NCBI RefSeq assembly: GCF_910592395.1 | Contig: NC_088322.1 | Location: 4,399,431 to 4,463,430, forward strand | DNA length: 64,000 bases | Direction of reading: 5' to 3' | Source of the DNA: Lineus longissimus | Lineage: Eukaryota > Nemertea > Pilidiophora > Heteronemertea > Lineidae | Part shown: positions 8,673-18,614 of the stretch, one piece after another | Layout: every line of letters begins with the position of its first letter | How positions within the stretch are numbered: position 1 is the stretch's first letter | Notes under the pieces: model-generated | Database searches by the model: none | What the model was told of the DNA's origin: nothing | Seen by the model: the letters and a program-made list of their open reading frames with translations, nothing else | Translations under genes and position numbers: made by a program

Positions 8673-10409
8673 GCATGCAGAGGAGAAACGGCAAATGTCA
8701 TCATGTGGGACGAAGTCGCCTACTCAAACGAAAGAAGTATGCCCTCTGTATACGCTCTCGCCCAAACAGACGACGCGGTTCTTAAGCTCTTCAGTTCGCA
8801 CAGACCCAAACACGACGACGACACCAAGGCTGAAAAAATGAGAAAAAAAGGTGAACAAGACTCGGACGGTGGTCACATTGACTTTGATTCGAAAAGAAAC
8901 ACAAACGTTCGATTTCTTAGTCAATCTTTCGTCTGTGTAGGCCACATTGTAGCAATCTTAAAAAATGACACCAACGTCAATAGGTGTATCTGCTACGAAT
9001 TTGGGCAGCCAAGACATCTTATCGCAGGCTCTGACTTTAGAGAAATATCCGAATTGCTCAGCGGTGCCAAGAACAAGAGTGCTATGTTTTCTGAAATCGG
9101 TATTCTACCCAGAAATGCAGTCAAGGATAAGGACTTACTAAACGCCCTAGACAGCGAAGAGAATACCTTTGCCCTAGCATCCCCTAGCGGTAGAAGGGAA
9201 ATAACCGGGAAATTATTTCCCCTCTTAGGCTACACGGAAGGAAAAATTACCGATGCATTTGTCGAAACAACACTCTACGTCTACATCGATACGGCGCCAA
9301 AAGACAGAAGTAAAAATGCCTTCACAGTGGTAGTAAAAGTCAAACCGTACAACGATCTCTGCGAGGATACCATTGTCATAGTTGCGGTGGAGGAATTTCA
9401 CACAAATGAAGTTGACAGAATCACCGGATCACCGTACAGAGCACTGGCAAAAAGACTTATAACATCCATGTCACTTATCACTCAGTTATACAACAGGTAT
9501 TTCGAAGAAATCGTCATAGCAGTCGAAGTGAACAGTTTCAAGCTGGAAACGTTTCTCTTCCACTTTAGAAACTACTTCTATTCGAATAAAGTTCTCTCGG
9601 ACAACCACCTACAAGTTCAATTCGCCACTCACGAATCAACAGCCGAAGGGGCTCTAAAGACAGACTCCAACAACCACCAAGCCTTGGCAATTCGCCAAAG
9701 CTGGAAGGAATACGATGCTGCGAAAAAGGCAATGAAAAGAAAACTCTTACACATACAACCGTCGAAAAGCAAGAGAGCCCGCATGAGTCTACCAACCAAT
9801 TATGACCGGCAAATGATATACGGCACAGATGATTCATCCAGTGGCGATGAGTTTGACAGCGACTGCGAAACAGATTCTGAAGACGAATTCGAAAACTACG
9901 ACCCTTACAGAAAAGTGTCACACATGCGAAAAAAAGCGCGTGTAATGCAGCGATTCGAAAGCATACTTGTGAACGCGGGCGATCAGCATAGCATAAATTG
10001 CTACAGCGATGTGGGTATATCTGAAAAACCCAAATCGGTCACTTTGGTAGGATATAAACTCACAAAGGAGAAGGTGGACGCATGCGAAGACTTTTTTATC
10101 AAATATAATAACGGATTGATACTCTGCGCACACACCTTGATCAGCATAAGTCTCAACCATTCGAATAAGAGCATACCCAATGAATTGGCCACACAACTCG
10201 AACAAGTCCGAAGAGTCAAAAACCCTAAGACAGGAACATACACAGTGACTGGAAAATCCAACAAATACACAGATGACATTTCTGTAACAATGTATATGGT
10301 TGTACATGTGATGACAAGTGTCGAAAAGGGCTCAGGACCCAAACTACTTAGTCTAAAAAGCGTAGACAGGTGGAAGGAACCAACTTTACCCGCTATCACA
10401 GCTTGCTGA
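8673..10409 (+). CDS. Terminase large subunit, exon 2 (Walker B and nuclease)
   Basis: A pyrimidine tract and CTTCCAG end at 8672, and the exon opens in phase 0, matching exon 1. Its first residues, ACRGETANVIMWDEV, are the RG(x)3-N(x)3-DE Walker B region of herpesvirus terminases. The C-terminal nuclease has an RNase H-like fold. Acidic residues sit at YIDTAPKD (near exon residue 205), AVEEF (239) and VEVNS (283), the three places where the family keeps its metal ligands. An acidic, Ser-rich insert lies near residues 390-415. With exon 1 the product is about 975 residues, larger than most homologues. The frame upstream to 8580 is intron, not coding. Confidence 0.9.
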   Translation, partial: ACRGETANVIMWDEVAYSNERSMPSVYALAQTDDAVLKLFSSHRPKHDDDTKAEKMRKKGEQDSDGGHIDFDSKRNTNVRFLSQSFVCVGHIVAILKNDTNVNRCICYEFGQPRHLIAGSDFREISELLSGAKNKSAMFSEIGILPRNAVKDKDLLNALDSEENTFALASPSGRREITGKLFPLLGYTEGKITDAFVETTLYVYIDTAPKDRSKNAFTVVVKVKPYNDLCEDTIVIVAVEEFHTNEVDRITGSPYRALAKRLITSMSLITQLYNRYFEEIVIAVEVNSFKLETFLFHFRNYFYSNKVLSDNHLQVQFATHESTAEGALKTDSNNHQALAIRQSWKEYDAAKKAMKRKLLHIQPSKSKRARMSLPTNYDRQMIYGTDDSSSGDEFDSDCETDSEDEFENYDPYRKVSHMRKKARVMQRFESILVNAGDQHSINCYSDVGISEKPKSVTLVGYKLTKEKVDACEDFFIKYNNGLILCAHTLISISLNHSNKSIPNELATQLEQVRRVKNPKTGTYTVTGKSNKYTDDISVTMYMVVHVMTSVEKGSGPKLLSLKSVDRWKEPTLPAITAC

Positions 10410-11083
10410 TTTTTCGGTTGAAAATTTCTAAGTCCTAACTTCCTGAAATGGCACAGGTTTGTAACTTCCTGTTCAATAACGAATTTTTTGTACCCTCTAT
10501 GAAATAAAACCCGATTGCAATTTTTGTAAAATAAAGTAAATGTGTTATAGGTCTATTGGTTGTCTAACAGTTTGATTTCATTTTTGTTGAAAAATAATAC
10601 ACGAAACAGAGCTATGTAGGAATATGTGTTTTCACATACAAAATCAAGATATTAACTTCCGGTTTAAGTAATTTTTTTCATAAATTCATATAAAAATCAA
10701 AGTTCGTCTACGATTTTAAATTAAATCTTTTTACCATATAAAAAGGGGTAGAAAGACCTTGCGAAATGTGCCATTTAATGTTAAAAAATAATAGGCGAAT
10801 CATAGCTAATAAGACAAACAATCTAGACTCAGGTGCTAACTTCCGGTTCAAATGTTAAAAAAATAAATAAATGTAAGTGTACAAAATATATCAGGGACGA
10901 GCCCGAAATTACTGTTTTACACCTTCTTTGCGATATTATTCTACAGAGATAATCTATAAATCCAAACATACCTACGTTTGTTAGTTGTAATGGTCCGTCG
11001 ATAATTTGTCCAGATTTTTACATATTAGTGAAACACAACCAAAATTACACGAACACTTCAAACTCCACACTCGGACAGCAAAC
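10410..11083. other. Intergenic region with promoter-like elements
   Basis: No credible gene is seen here. The stretch is AT-rich and holds four or more ACTTCC/GGAAGT motifs, including TAAGTCCTAACTTCCTG right after the terminase stop. An ATATAAAAAGGGG TATA-like box at about 10738 faces the plus strand, but it is about 350 bp from the next ATG. Confidence 0.5.
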
Positions 11084-11719
11084 ATGGACACGTCAAGATT
11101 TGTATATGCAATAAATGCTTCGGTGAAAGAATTTCTCAAAGGTGATCACGAATATAACGCCGAAGTTGACAAATCACTGATTGAGAGTCTCCTAAACGAA
11201 AATAGATTTATCGAAGCCTACTTTCTCTGTACAGAAGCATGTCAGGGATTTGCCAATTTTACGAAAAACATCCTCTTCTCCGACACGAAAGGTTTTCTGA
11301 CCGTTGCAGCCCTTCAAACGTCTACGAGTAAAATGAAGGAGTGGTTTAAAGCACACGATGACCAAATGGGTTGGTTAGAGCGAAGAAACGGCAAGGGGAA
11401 GACGTATGATACATTCGATGAATATAAAACAGCGCTAAATGATTATCTCAGTGACGCATGTGTTGAAATGTGCTCAACTGTCGTAAAAAGTAGATACAAA
11501 TACTACGAATACACAAAAGACGCTTCCTGTATAGGCACATACTTTCACGAAGTGCTAGCTAAGGATTACATATTCCCACACGTAGCGCGAGCACTTATTC
11601 GCTGCGATAAGAACGATGCAAAACAAGCGCCTTTATATTGTCACACATCTGGTAGAGTCCCATCACCGCGCTTACCGTTAAAATGCGAAGGAATATTACA
11701 AACACTTGCCAAAATATGA
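11084..11719 (+). CDS. Unknown protein, possibly 5' part of a frame-split gene
   Basis: There are 211 residues from the ATG at 11084; an earlier non-ATG start at 11006 is unlikely. It is mostly helical and soluble, with cysteines scattered. No family is recognised. The frame stops at 11719 while a second, longer open frame (+1 relative to it) opens at 11682 and has no ATG for 45 codons. The overlap and lack of a start suggest that the two were, or are, one protein joined by a +1 shift. The stop codon ATA-TGA-T sits where slipping one base would enter the second frame. Alternatively an unseen splice joins them, or the second frame starts at its own internal ATG. Confidence 0.65.
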   Translation: MDTSRFVYAINASVKEFLKGDHEYNAEVDKSLIESLLNENRFIEAYFLCTEACQGFANFTKNILFSDTKGFLTVAALQTSTSKMKEWFKAHDDQMGWLERRNGKGKTYDTFDEYKTALNDYLSDACVEMCSTVVKSRYKYYEYTKDASCIGTYFHEVLAKDYIFPHVARALIRCDKNDAKQAPLYCHTSGRVPSPRLPLKCEGILQTLAKI

Positions 11720-13133
11720 TCCCGAACAAGATTTCTTAGGACTTGGTGATGTAAATCTCACAGCTGAAGAGACTACTGCAGAAATCGAAGCATCCACACA
11801 TGTGGTGAAGGCAATTATGGAATTAAAGTGTTTGACGATTCCTGTGATCACACAGAACGATATGCGCGATATTCTTCTCTGCGTTGACGATTACGAATTA
11901 AGAAGCCGAAAACTTATTTCTATTCTCGATAAATGCATGGTAGACGGTAAGAAACTACCCGAAAGAATGAAACGATATGACGTTTATACGAAAGCTGGAA
12001 ACCCTAAAAAGAACCACCCCCTGTTTAGCCGAACAACTCTCTTCAGTCCTATGGCAGATGTGAATAAGCACGTGAATGCAACCACGACGATTCCCACAGA
12101 ATGTTATCACCACTATTATAAACCGTCTGAAATATTTACAAACACAAATAAACCAGACCGTTTGCCAATGGACGCGATACTGTGTAAACCTCGAAGGGCC
12201 GCGGCGATTCTCTACGACGTGACATCAAAGGATAACGAACCGATATTGACACATATATGGGAAAAAGAAGATGTCCCGTTCACTTTGTCACCTCAAGGAT
12301 GTTTCAATGCACAAATGGAAGAACAGCGAGTCACTTTCAGTTATTATAAAGGTGAAATGCAGTCGATTTTCGTGCTACTGGTGGGTGCGGAGAAGGTCGA
12401 GGATGAGGATCACCAACAGTTGTTGAATATCTTGAACTCATCGAATGGCAACGGTGTTCTCAACGGGAGGGCGTGTCCCAAATTGACACATTGGGCTTTA
12501 GCTAACCGGATAGGCTTAATCTATGCCATAGATCTCGAATTTAAGAAATGTTATCTGCGAAACATGGAGGTATTCACAATTGAACATATAGTGAAGGCTA
12601 ATGAAATAGAATTTGACGAGTCAAAGATTCCAGAATTTGTGTTCAACAGGCCCACGGGGAAGTATAGGGAACACGAACTTGTGATCACTCATGCAAATAG
12701 AAAGAATAGGAAAAGGAATTTTGTGAAAAACGCTCGGCACGAGAGACCACCTTATAGGAAGAAGATAAAAAGAGACGGTGATTACTGCGTGAAGGAAGAC
12801 TTCTTACCCATGGACATGGGCTGCGTGAATAAGGAGAATGTTGTTCCCGTGTGCTATCATTCTGAACTCCTTATCCAGCCGGTACAGCGATCTGTTGATA
12901 AAAAAGCTTGCCCCAAGCAACGCAAAAAATCATTGCAATTTGTGACGAATAATGGAAACAAACAGCAGTCAAGTTCATCAAAGTTGGCTGCCCGAAAGAG
13001 TGAAAGCATGAAAAAGCCTACCCCCGCATCCACTGTCCCAAAACCTTCAACTTCAACATCCAAGGATACAAACATGTGGGAGGAGGATGATGACGCTGAA
13101 CTCGTGAAAATGCTCGAAGAATGTGGGTATTGA
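11682..13133 (+). CDS. Unknown protein with basic region and acidic C-terminus
   Basis: The frame is open from 11682, but its first ATG is at 11817 (MELKCLTIP), giving 438 residues. The coding character clearly extends upstream of that ATG (PKYDPEQDFLGLGD), which supports joining to the 11084 frame. The C-terminal third has basic clusters (RKNRKRNF, YRKKIKR) and a Lys/Ser-rich linker. It ends in an acidic tail, WEEDDDAELVKMLEECGY. Basic-then-acidic tails of this kind occur in DNA-binding replication and transcription proteins, but no family is recognised. AATAAA follows at about 13188. Confidence 0.65.
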   Translation, partial: NAKEYYKHLPKYDPEQDFLGLGDVNLTAEETTAEIEASTHVVKAIMELKCLTIPVITQNDMRDILLCVDDYELRSRKLISILDKCMVDGKKLPERMKRYDVYTKAGNPKKNHPLFSRTTLFSPMADVNKHVNATTTIPTECYHHYYKPSEIFTNTNKPDRLPMDAILCKPRRAAAILYDVTSKDNEPILTHIWEKEDVPFTLSPQGCFNAQMEEQRVTFSYYKGEMQSIFVLLVGAEKVEDEDHQQLLNILNSSNGNGVLNGRACPKLTHWALANRIGLIYAIDLEFKKCYLRNMEVFTIEHIVKANEIEFDESKIPEFVFNRPTGKYREHELVITHANRKNRKRNFVKNARHERPPYRKKIKRDGDYCVKEDFLPMDMGCVNKENVVPVCYHSELLIQPVQRSVDKKACPKQRKKSLQFVTNNGNKQQSSSSKLAARKSESMKKPTPASTVPKPSTSTSKDTNMWEEDDDAELVKMLEECGY

Positions 13134-13341
13134 ATTAGTTACAAGGTAAAGACATTTCTTTATAATGATTTTCGAATTTATTTACACAATAAAATGTACA
13201 TATGTTAACTTCCTGGTTTTATTTGTTATAATTATTTGGTCTAAATGCGGAAGTTATGATGCTAATACAGCTGGACTTAGAAAAATTTTCGAGAGTGAGA
13301 AATAAAATAGTAAATTTCGGCACAATTCGCTTCACAATGTC

Positions 13342-15189
13342 TTAGGGTCGATAGATCATGTTCTTATTTCGAGATTTCGTAATTTTTCGTTTCATTCTCA
13401 ATGCCTGAGGGTCGTTGAAGAATCGAAGATACTCCTTTCGTTTCTCGCACTTGGATCCACCAACAGGTGGGAGTGAATCTGGCACCAGAAGTCGTCTCTT
13501 GGCCTTTGCAACACCAGCAACGCGTACTCTGTGAACATCTGAGGCGCGTGAGAGAAGCATCATCACATTATCCGTATCCACTTCACCGAAATCGTTCATC
13601 ATCATACACGAAAGGGTCAAACCTTGTATGGGGGTGATAGTGGACACGAACGCAGGTACTCCGTCTGCCCTAATTGCGTACATCGCATCTTTGTCGCATT
13701 TCTTGACCTGCATATCTCTATGTTTCTGATCTTCCAATGCGGCGGCTGTCGCGGAGGGGTTTACATACACCGGGTATGTGTCGTAGGTGCTTTTGACGAT
13801 CATATCCGTGATACCTGTTTTCATTGACGAGAATGTTCGTACATCCGGTGTGAAATTGAAACCTCTAGCATAGGGCGAATGATATGTTTTGTGAAAGATA
13901 TCTTTCTTTTCGTTTTTCGACGGTTCGTCGTGCCTGGTGTAGTAACCGAAGAGAATCTTGTTTTGCTCGCCTTTCATGTTGATGGTTTCTTTTATCCTAT
14001 TTCCCGTGATTCCCGTGAACACGTATTCGTATCTGACTTTGTTTTCGCACGCAGGGAGTGTAACGAGAATGAAAATATCATTGGCCAAGTAGGTGGTCAC
14101 GCTGTCACGAAATACCTGTGGGTGCCACCTCTTGTAGCCTTCTTCATTGGCTAAGGCCAACGTGAGAGGTGCAAATTTCCCACTTGGTTTCGTCCTTCCG
14201 TCCTTTAACCATTTCTCGCAGTTGTCCAAGTGTTTCTGGTAGTGTTCGTCTACAGATGTTGTAAGAGCTTTCCTCTCACGAGCAATATCGAATTCACAGG
14301 CCTCGTGGTATCCATTGCCCAGTAGAAGCAATGATCCTGGGCTCATGGTACTGCTGATGGGAAATCTCTCTTCGGTTATAACGTGATTGAAGAGTACAGA
14401 AAACGGGGCACTTCTTTCCGTATACACTGAAACCGTGTTTCCAATGAACCCGTTGAACACACTTAGACTTAGGATTTTCTGAATCAATTTCTGAAGTTGG
14501 AGGAAGTAATATTCGGCCAATTTACTTCCAGGATAGGGTTCAATTTTGATGTTTCGGCTATCACAGACTTGTTTGAGAAGTAATTCGCGTTGAATTTTCT
14601 CCCTATCCTCCTCTTTCATCTCAACATCGACATTTTCATTTTTATTGTCCAAGTCCGACATTTCAGGCTTTTTTTCCTTTTGTTGTTGTTTTCCTACATT
14701 CGCTGCAGATGGTGGAAGTTTACTATTTCTGACAGCTGTTCGCATTTCAAACATCTCTTTCACGTCCCTTTGAGCTACCTGCTGTAATTCTCTATACACG
14801 TCGAAGATGATGTGAATATTCATGCTGATTCTGTCTCTGACAGCGCAGTGATCGTCTGAATCGTACTGTTCGGTGAATGTAAGCGAATTGAAATCCATAT
14901 AGGTGCTATGAGGTAGATGCTCTGTTGCCGCCGTGGTATTTGTGTTTGTGGATGACGACTCATCGTGTTGCTGATGTTGTAACATTCTATTTCGCATCCT
15001 TTCTTGCATCAGTTTTTGCTCTTCCTGTTTCAAAAGCCAGGTATAGGCTTCTTCGATGAATGTGGCAAAGACGCAGATCTTAAATTGATCACTCGTGTTT
15101 TCGAATAGTCTATCGGCAAGAAGTTTATCGAGAGAAGTCTTTACACCTTTTATCGCTGTGTTCGTGTACTGTAGAGTGCTGGTGATCAT
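13342..15189 (-). CDS. Replicative helicase (UL5-like), C-terminal part
   Basis: The frame directly follows the TGA of the upstream frame (15190-15192), in the same reading frame, and opens with ATG. It holds 615 residues. Near residue 520 are TITPIQGLTLS and then MLLSRASDVHRVRV. These match motifs V and VI of superfamily 1 helicases, with the QG and SR residues that contact DNA and nucleotide. Motifs I-III are in the 15190 frame, so the two frames are parts of one helicase of about 1500 residues in the helicase-primase complex. The N-terminal 200 residues here are Gln- and Glu-rich, probably a linker. The split may be a nonsense mutation, readthrough or stop-start reinitiation. Confidence 0.75.
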   Translation of the reverse strand: MITSTLQYTNTAIKGVKTSLDKLLADRLFENTSDQFKICVFATFIEEAYTWLLKQEEQKLMQERMRNRMLQHQQHDESSSTNTNTTAATEHLPHSTYMDFNSLTFTEQYDSDDHCAVRDRISMNIHIIFDVYRELQQVAQRDVKEMFEMRTAVRNSKLPPSAANVGKQQQKEKKPEMSDLDNKNENVDVEMKEEDREKIQRELLLKQVCDSRNIKIEPYPGSKLAEYYFLQLQKLIQKILSLSVFNGFIGNTVSVYTERSAPFSVLFNHVITEERFPISSTMSPGSLLLLGNGYHEACEFDIARERKALTTSVDEHYQKHLDNCEKWLKDGRTKPSGKFAPLTLALANEEGYKRWHPQVFRDSVTTYLANDIFILVTLPACENKVRYEYVFTGITGNRIKETINMKGEQNKILFGYYTRHDEPSKNEKKDIFHKTYHSPYARGFNFTPDVRTFSSMKTGITDMIVKSTYDTYPVYVNPSATAAALEDQKHRDMQVKKCDKDAMYAIRADGVPAFVSTITPIQGLTLSCMMMNDFGEVDTDNVMMLLSRASDVHRVRVAGVAKAKRRLLVPDSLPPVGGSKCEKRKEYLRFFNDPQALRMKRKITKSRNKNMIYRP

Positions 15190-17844
15190 TCAATTTTCGT
15201 TCAACTGTCTAACACGTTGGAAAGCCATGTACATTTGCATATCTGCCACTGACCGCTGTATAGAGTCTTCGAAAAGTTGGAGGTCTTCTTCCCATGTGCC
15301 GGTAGAAAATAACAAAGTAAAATCAGGCATGGCTATCAATCTGACCATATCAAGCTGCGGATTGTAGAACCATGTAATCACGTCCTTCTCCTTGCTTTGT
15401 TGCTTTTTCCACCCACCACCATTGAATCCACCGCCACCACATCCTCCGCCGTTTGCGCCGCCTTTTTTGTTCACACCCCTCTGATTCTGAGCCGCTGACG
15501 AATCAAAAAGTTCGCTGTCTTTCAAGTTATTCTGTAGGACCCGACAGTTTCTTCTGAGCTCCTTGTGCTGCTCCGTGTGAAGGAATTTCTCAGCAGGACC
15601 AATCACGTGACAAATACCCGGTACGCGTTTCTTCTTGTCTGTCATTGTATTTTTCATCACATTTGAATCATCGATCCCCATGTCAATGTCTTCACCAAGA
15701 CCATCCATGAGATCGGCACTTCCCTGCGTTTTTGCCTCCTCCTCTTCAATATCGCAGAGCCTCTTCTTCTTATTTTTCATCCTCACACGTTCACGTTTTC
15801 GATTACATATCTCCTCTGCCTGTCTCGAGCGTTCTTGGATAATTTTTTCGTGCTTCTTGCTGTAGAAACCAAAATGATCAGTGAGATCGGTAGGGTTATC
15901 CTCACTTCTGATGAGTTCCATAAATTCATCTGTTTCATCCTCATCGCAGTCTTCTGGTACGAAATATGCGCTGTCAATATACAAATCATTGTACCCGTGT
16001 TCTTTGTAAAAACCAACAAAGGCCATGGTGATATTTCCTTGCGCTTCATCTGGTGTGAGAGTGGATAAGTGGCACGTATTCGTTCCGTGAGGGTATTCCT
16101 CGAGTGTTTCAATCTTTGAACGTGGGTATTGGTGGTCTTTGGTCTCCGTGTCCAAGTACACGATCCTAGCACTGGCTAAAATCGTATCTTTCACCGGTAC
16201 GCGCGCAATACCATCCTTATAGGCCGCTTTCATCATCTTGTCGCACATATCGTGTTTCTGACACAATCGAAGGGCATCCATTCGATAGTTGGTGTCGTAT
16301 AGTCTTGGTCGTGGAATTTCTTGGTACCGCAGAACTTCGTAACTTTTCACAGTCATCGGAATGTTGAATTCGCTGTGTAGTATGATCGAATTGTGAAGTA
16401 TGGCAACTTCATCTTCAGCATCGTTGGTCCTTCGGCGATTTAAAACACTCACAACACTCACGCATCGATCTGTCTGAGTCGACACCGCATTTATTTGCTC
16501 CAAAGCGCTGTACGGAAAGTCCCCAACTGCTTTCCCCTGGGTAAAACTACCGTTGAGAAAGATTGTATATTTCTTCGTGTAGAGAGGTACCAAATTGTAG
16601 GGTAGTGCGTTGTACGTGATGAACATTTCGGTGAGTGTTAGTAGAAATCCGTAGGAAAGACCTGCTTCGTCAACTACAAACGTTGTGTGTGTAATCTGGT
16701 TGATTACCGACTTGAACGATTTGTTGCCTGAAAATCCGCTGTTTCCGCCGTTACATCCCCCTATACCACCATTTGCACCTCCTTTGGCAGAATATTTGTT
16801 GAAGAAGAAACTGCCCATCGCCTCTGATATTTGATCCATGTTAGTCATGATCAATTTTATAAATTTTTCATGACTCATGACGCTCTCATGGTTTAGCATG
16901 CTGTGTTCGCTTTCAGGTGGCTGTAGGGGTATCCCCTGCTTTTTCGCCATGGAAACCTCTTTCGCTGTGAAGCGCCTACTTATGGCTTCTTCGATAACGA
17001 TATCGGGTCTGTTGGCCATAGGCTGGTGTTGTGGGTTTCCGGGTGCAAGACAGCGTCGCACGAATTTACCTATTTTCAGGTATTCCTTATCGAACTCTTC
17101 CTTACAACACATAAACAGTGGGAATATGCCTTTGAGCTCAGCACGCATGTATTTACACCAATGCTCATTGACACTCTCTTGATTGAAGCGAGTAGCATTC
17201 TGCATGAATGGACCGTCTGGTGAGAAGACTTCATTACACGCGTCAACCATATCGGGGTCAGCACTGACTTTTTGGTACACCTTTTCAACATCTTCTTTAG
17301 AAAGGCGAATGTTATTCAGTCTAAAGAGTGTGGTGGTACTACCGTTTGCCATTGGATCGTAGCTATTAGGCATAGCATAACTTTCCGTGGTATTCTGTTG
17401 ATTTCTCGTATTTATGTTGGTAGAACCGGTGAACGTGGAGAATTCGTGACCAGCAGTGAACTTGCCCATGCTATTACTCTTTCCCGTGCCCGCATGACCA
17501 GTTATACCGCAGAGAACAGTTGGAAAAATGTTGGGTATGGTTTTTGTACCGGGTGGCCTGTTGTCTACGGGTTCGAGATACAATGACGGGTCTATGTCGC
17601 CTTCATTTGCCACATAATCTTGGAAAAAACGATTCAATCTGTTTATCTCCTCGTGACTCCTGTCTACGTTGTTTGATTTTTCTAACAGATCCTCAAGTAC
17701 ACACGTTTCGATCGATTGGTCACTTAGGGTGAAAGCATTTATCTTTTTGGCAAATGATTCGTCTATAGGCACGTTTGTAATGGTGGGTAGATTTCCAGAG
17801 CTTTGAAATTGACTGATACCGCTGTACATGGCATCGTAATCCAT
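15190..17844 (-). CDS. Replicative helicase (UL5-like), N-terminal part
   Basis: The 884 residues start at ATG 17844. Walker A GHAGTGKS is at residues 116-123, and Walker B FVVDEAG near residue 390 is followed by a motif III-like NGSFTQG. This is the ATPase half of an SF1 helicase that unwinds DNA at the replication fork. Gly-rich inserts (residues ~360-375 and ~805-820) and a Lys/Arg-rich segment with an acidic stretch lie between and after the motifs. Motifs V and VI are missing here and appear past the TGA at 15190-15192, in frame, in the next entry. The junction reads NEN-stop-M. No other break is seen. Confidence 0.78.
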   Translation of the reverse strand: MDYDAMYSGISQFQSSGNLPTITNVPIDESFAKKINAFTLSDQSIETCVLEDLLEKSNNVDRSHEEINRLNRFFQDYVANEGDIDPSLYLEPVDNRPPGTKTIPNIFPTVLCGITGHAGTGKSNSMGKFTAGHEFSTFTGSTNINTRNQQNTTESYAMPNSYDPMANGSTTTLFRLNNIRLSKEDVEKVYQKVSADPDMVDACNEVFSPDGPFMQNATRFNQESVNEHWCKYMRAELKGIFPLFMCCKEEFDKEYLKIGKFVRRCLAPGNPQHQPMANRPDIVIEEAISRRFTAKEVSMAKKQGIPLQPPESEHSMLNHESVMSHEKFIKLIMTNMDQISEAMGSFFFNKYSAKGGANGGIGGCNGGNSGFSGNKSFKSVINQITHTTFVVDEAGLSYGFLLTLTEMFITYNALPYNLVPLYTKKYTIFLNGSFTQGKAVGDFPYSALEQINAVSTQTDRCVSVVSVLNRRRTNDAEDEVAILHNSIILHSEFNIPMTVKSYEVLRYQEIPRPRLYDTNYRMDALRLCQKHDMCDKMMKAAYKDGIARVPVKDTILASARIVYLDTETKDHQYPRSKIETLEEYPHGTNTCHLSTLTPDEAQGNITMAFVGFYKEHGYNDLYIDSAYFVPEDCDEDETDEFMELIRSEDNPTDLTDHFGFYSKKHEKIIQERSRQAEEICNRKRERVRMKNKKKRLCDIEEEEAKTQGSADLMDGLGEDIDMGIDDSNVMKNTMTDKKKRVPGICHVIGPAEKFLHTEQHKELRRNCRVLQNNLKDSELFDSSAAQNQRGVNKKGGANGGGCGGGGFNGGGWKKQQSKEKDVITWFYNPQLDMVRLIAMPDFTLLFSTGTWEEDLQLFEDSIQRSVADMQMYMAFQRVRQLNEN

Positions 17845-18227
17845 GATTCCGCTTCAGATTCTGCTAGGATGTCTCCTGCGCAGCGATAATTTACAATCTG
17901 GTGTCATATTTTTCCTCTAATATATTTTATATGTATTGTTACATGCCGGACTGGTAGCCAAATTCATGCTCTGTGGACATATCGAACAAATTTGGTGAGT
18001 TTTCCGCACTTCAACAAAAATAACAAAACTGGGCCACGAATAGGAAGTTGGGACTTAGAAAATTTTCGAGACCAAATTTTTACCTTCCTTGTTGTGAACA
18101 GGAAGTTAGAAAAACGCTATGAATTCGCATTCTTGCATATTTTTGAAGGTGTGCGTTGGAAATTTAGTGTATTAGGGTGTTGATATTGTTTTATGAACAC
18201 ATATAACTCACCCCTAACCATATAAAA
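17845..18227. promoter_or_regulatory. Divergent intergenic region
   Basis: This 383-bp stretch separates the helicase (minus) from the 18228 gene (plus). It holds GGAAGTTGGGACTTAGAAAA, a typical copy of the dispersed GGAAGT/GGACTTAG motif. A second inverted ACTTCC lies near 18100, and a CATATAAAAATG TATA-like box touches the downstream ATG. The box is too close to serve that ATG, which suggests that the next gene may start later or have another promoter. Confidence 0.45.
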
Positions 18228-18614
18228 ATGAGCTGGTGGCAATATAATTCGCTCCTGGCGGTACTAAGTGTAACGCTTTGCACGCATTTCATATATTCGC
18301 AAAAACCAACTTGTAAAATATTCTCGGTGCCTTCGCGTGTTCGGATAGGAGATGTGACGACGTTGTACTGCGTTTTCACACCCAATGTTACGTTGGAGAT
18401 GGAAAAGGCGTTTTACTACCGACCGAATGTAAATTCACCTAAACCAAATGTTGTAAAACGTGTCAACGATTCACTACTGGCTGGACCATCCCATCCGGTT
18501 CATTCCCATTTCGCCCCTTCCCAAAATAAAAAAGGGGCGAAATGGGAAGGGGCGATATGGGAAGGGGCGAAATGGGAAGACACCGGACCATCCACTAACT
18601 GCGCTTGCGTATGA
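18228..18614 (+). CDS. Small secreted Ig-like protein, probably truncated
   Basis: The 128-residue frame opens with a signal peptide (LLAVLSVTLCTHFIYS). A segment with the pattern of an immunoglobulin V-type B/C strand follows: PSRVRIGDVTTLYCVF. The partner Cys strand is missing. Instead the frame runs into a 15-bp tandem repeat (GGGGCGAAATGGGAA, about four copies at 18520-18580) and stops soon after. Viral Ig-like proteins usually bind host ligands or mimic receptors. Here the repeat has probably replaced the rest of the domain, so it may not work. A loose copy is also conceivable. Confidence 0.45.
   Translation: MSWWQYNSLLAVLSVTLCTHFIYSQKPTCKIFSVPSRVRIGDVTTLYCVFTPNVTLEMEKAFYYRPNVNSPKPNVVKRVNDSLLAGPSHPVHSHFAPSQNKKGAKWEGAIWEGAKWEDTGPSTNCACV

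Noticed and set aside
9565-10399. Three overlapping minus-strand frames
   Set aside because: They are antisense shadows of terminase exon 2, which has recognisable catalytic motifs.
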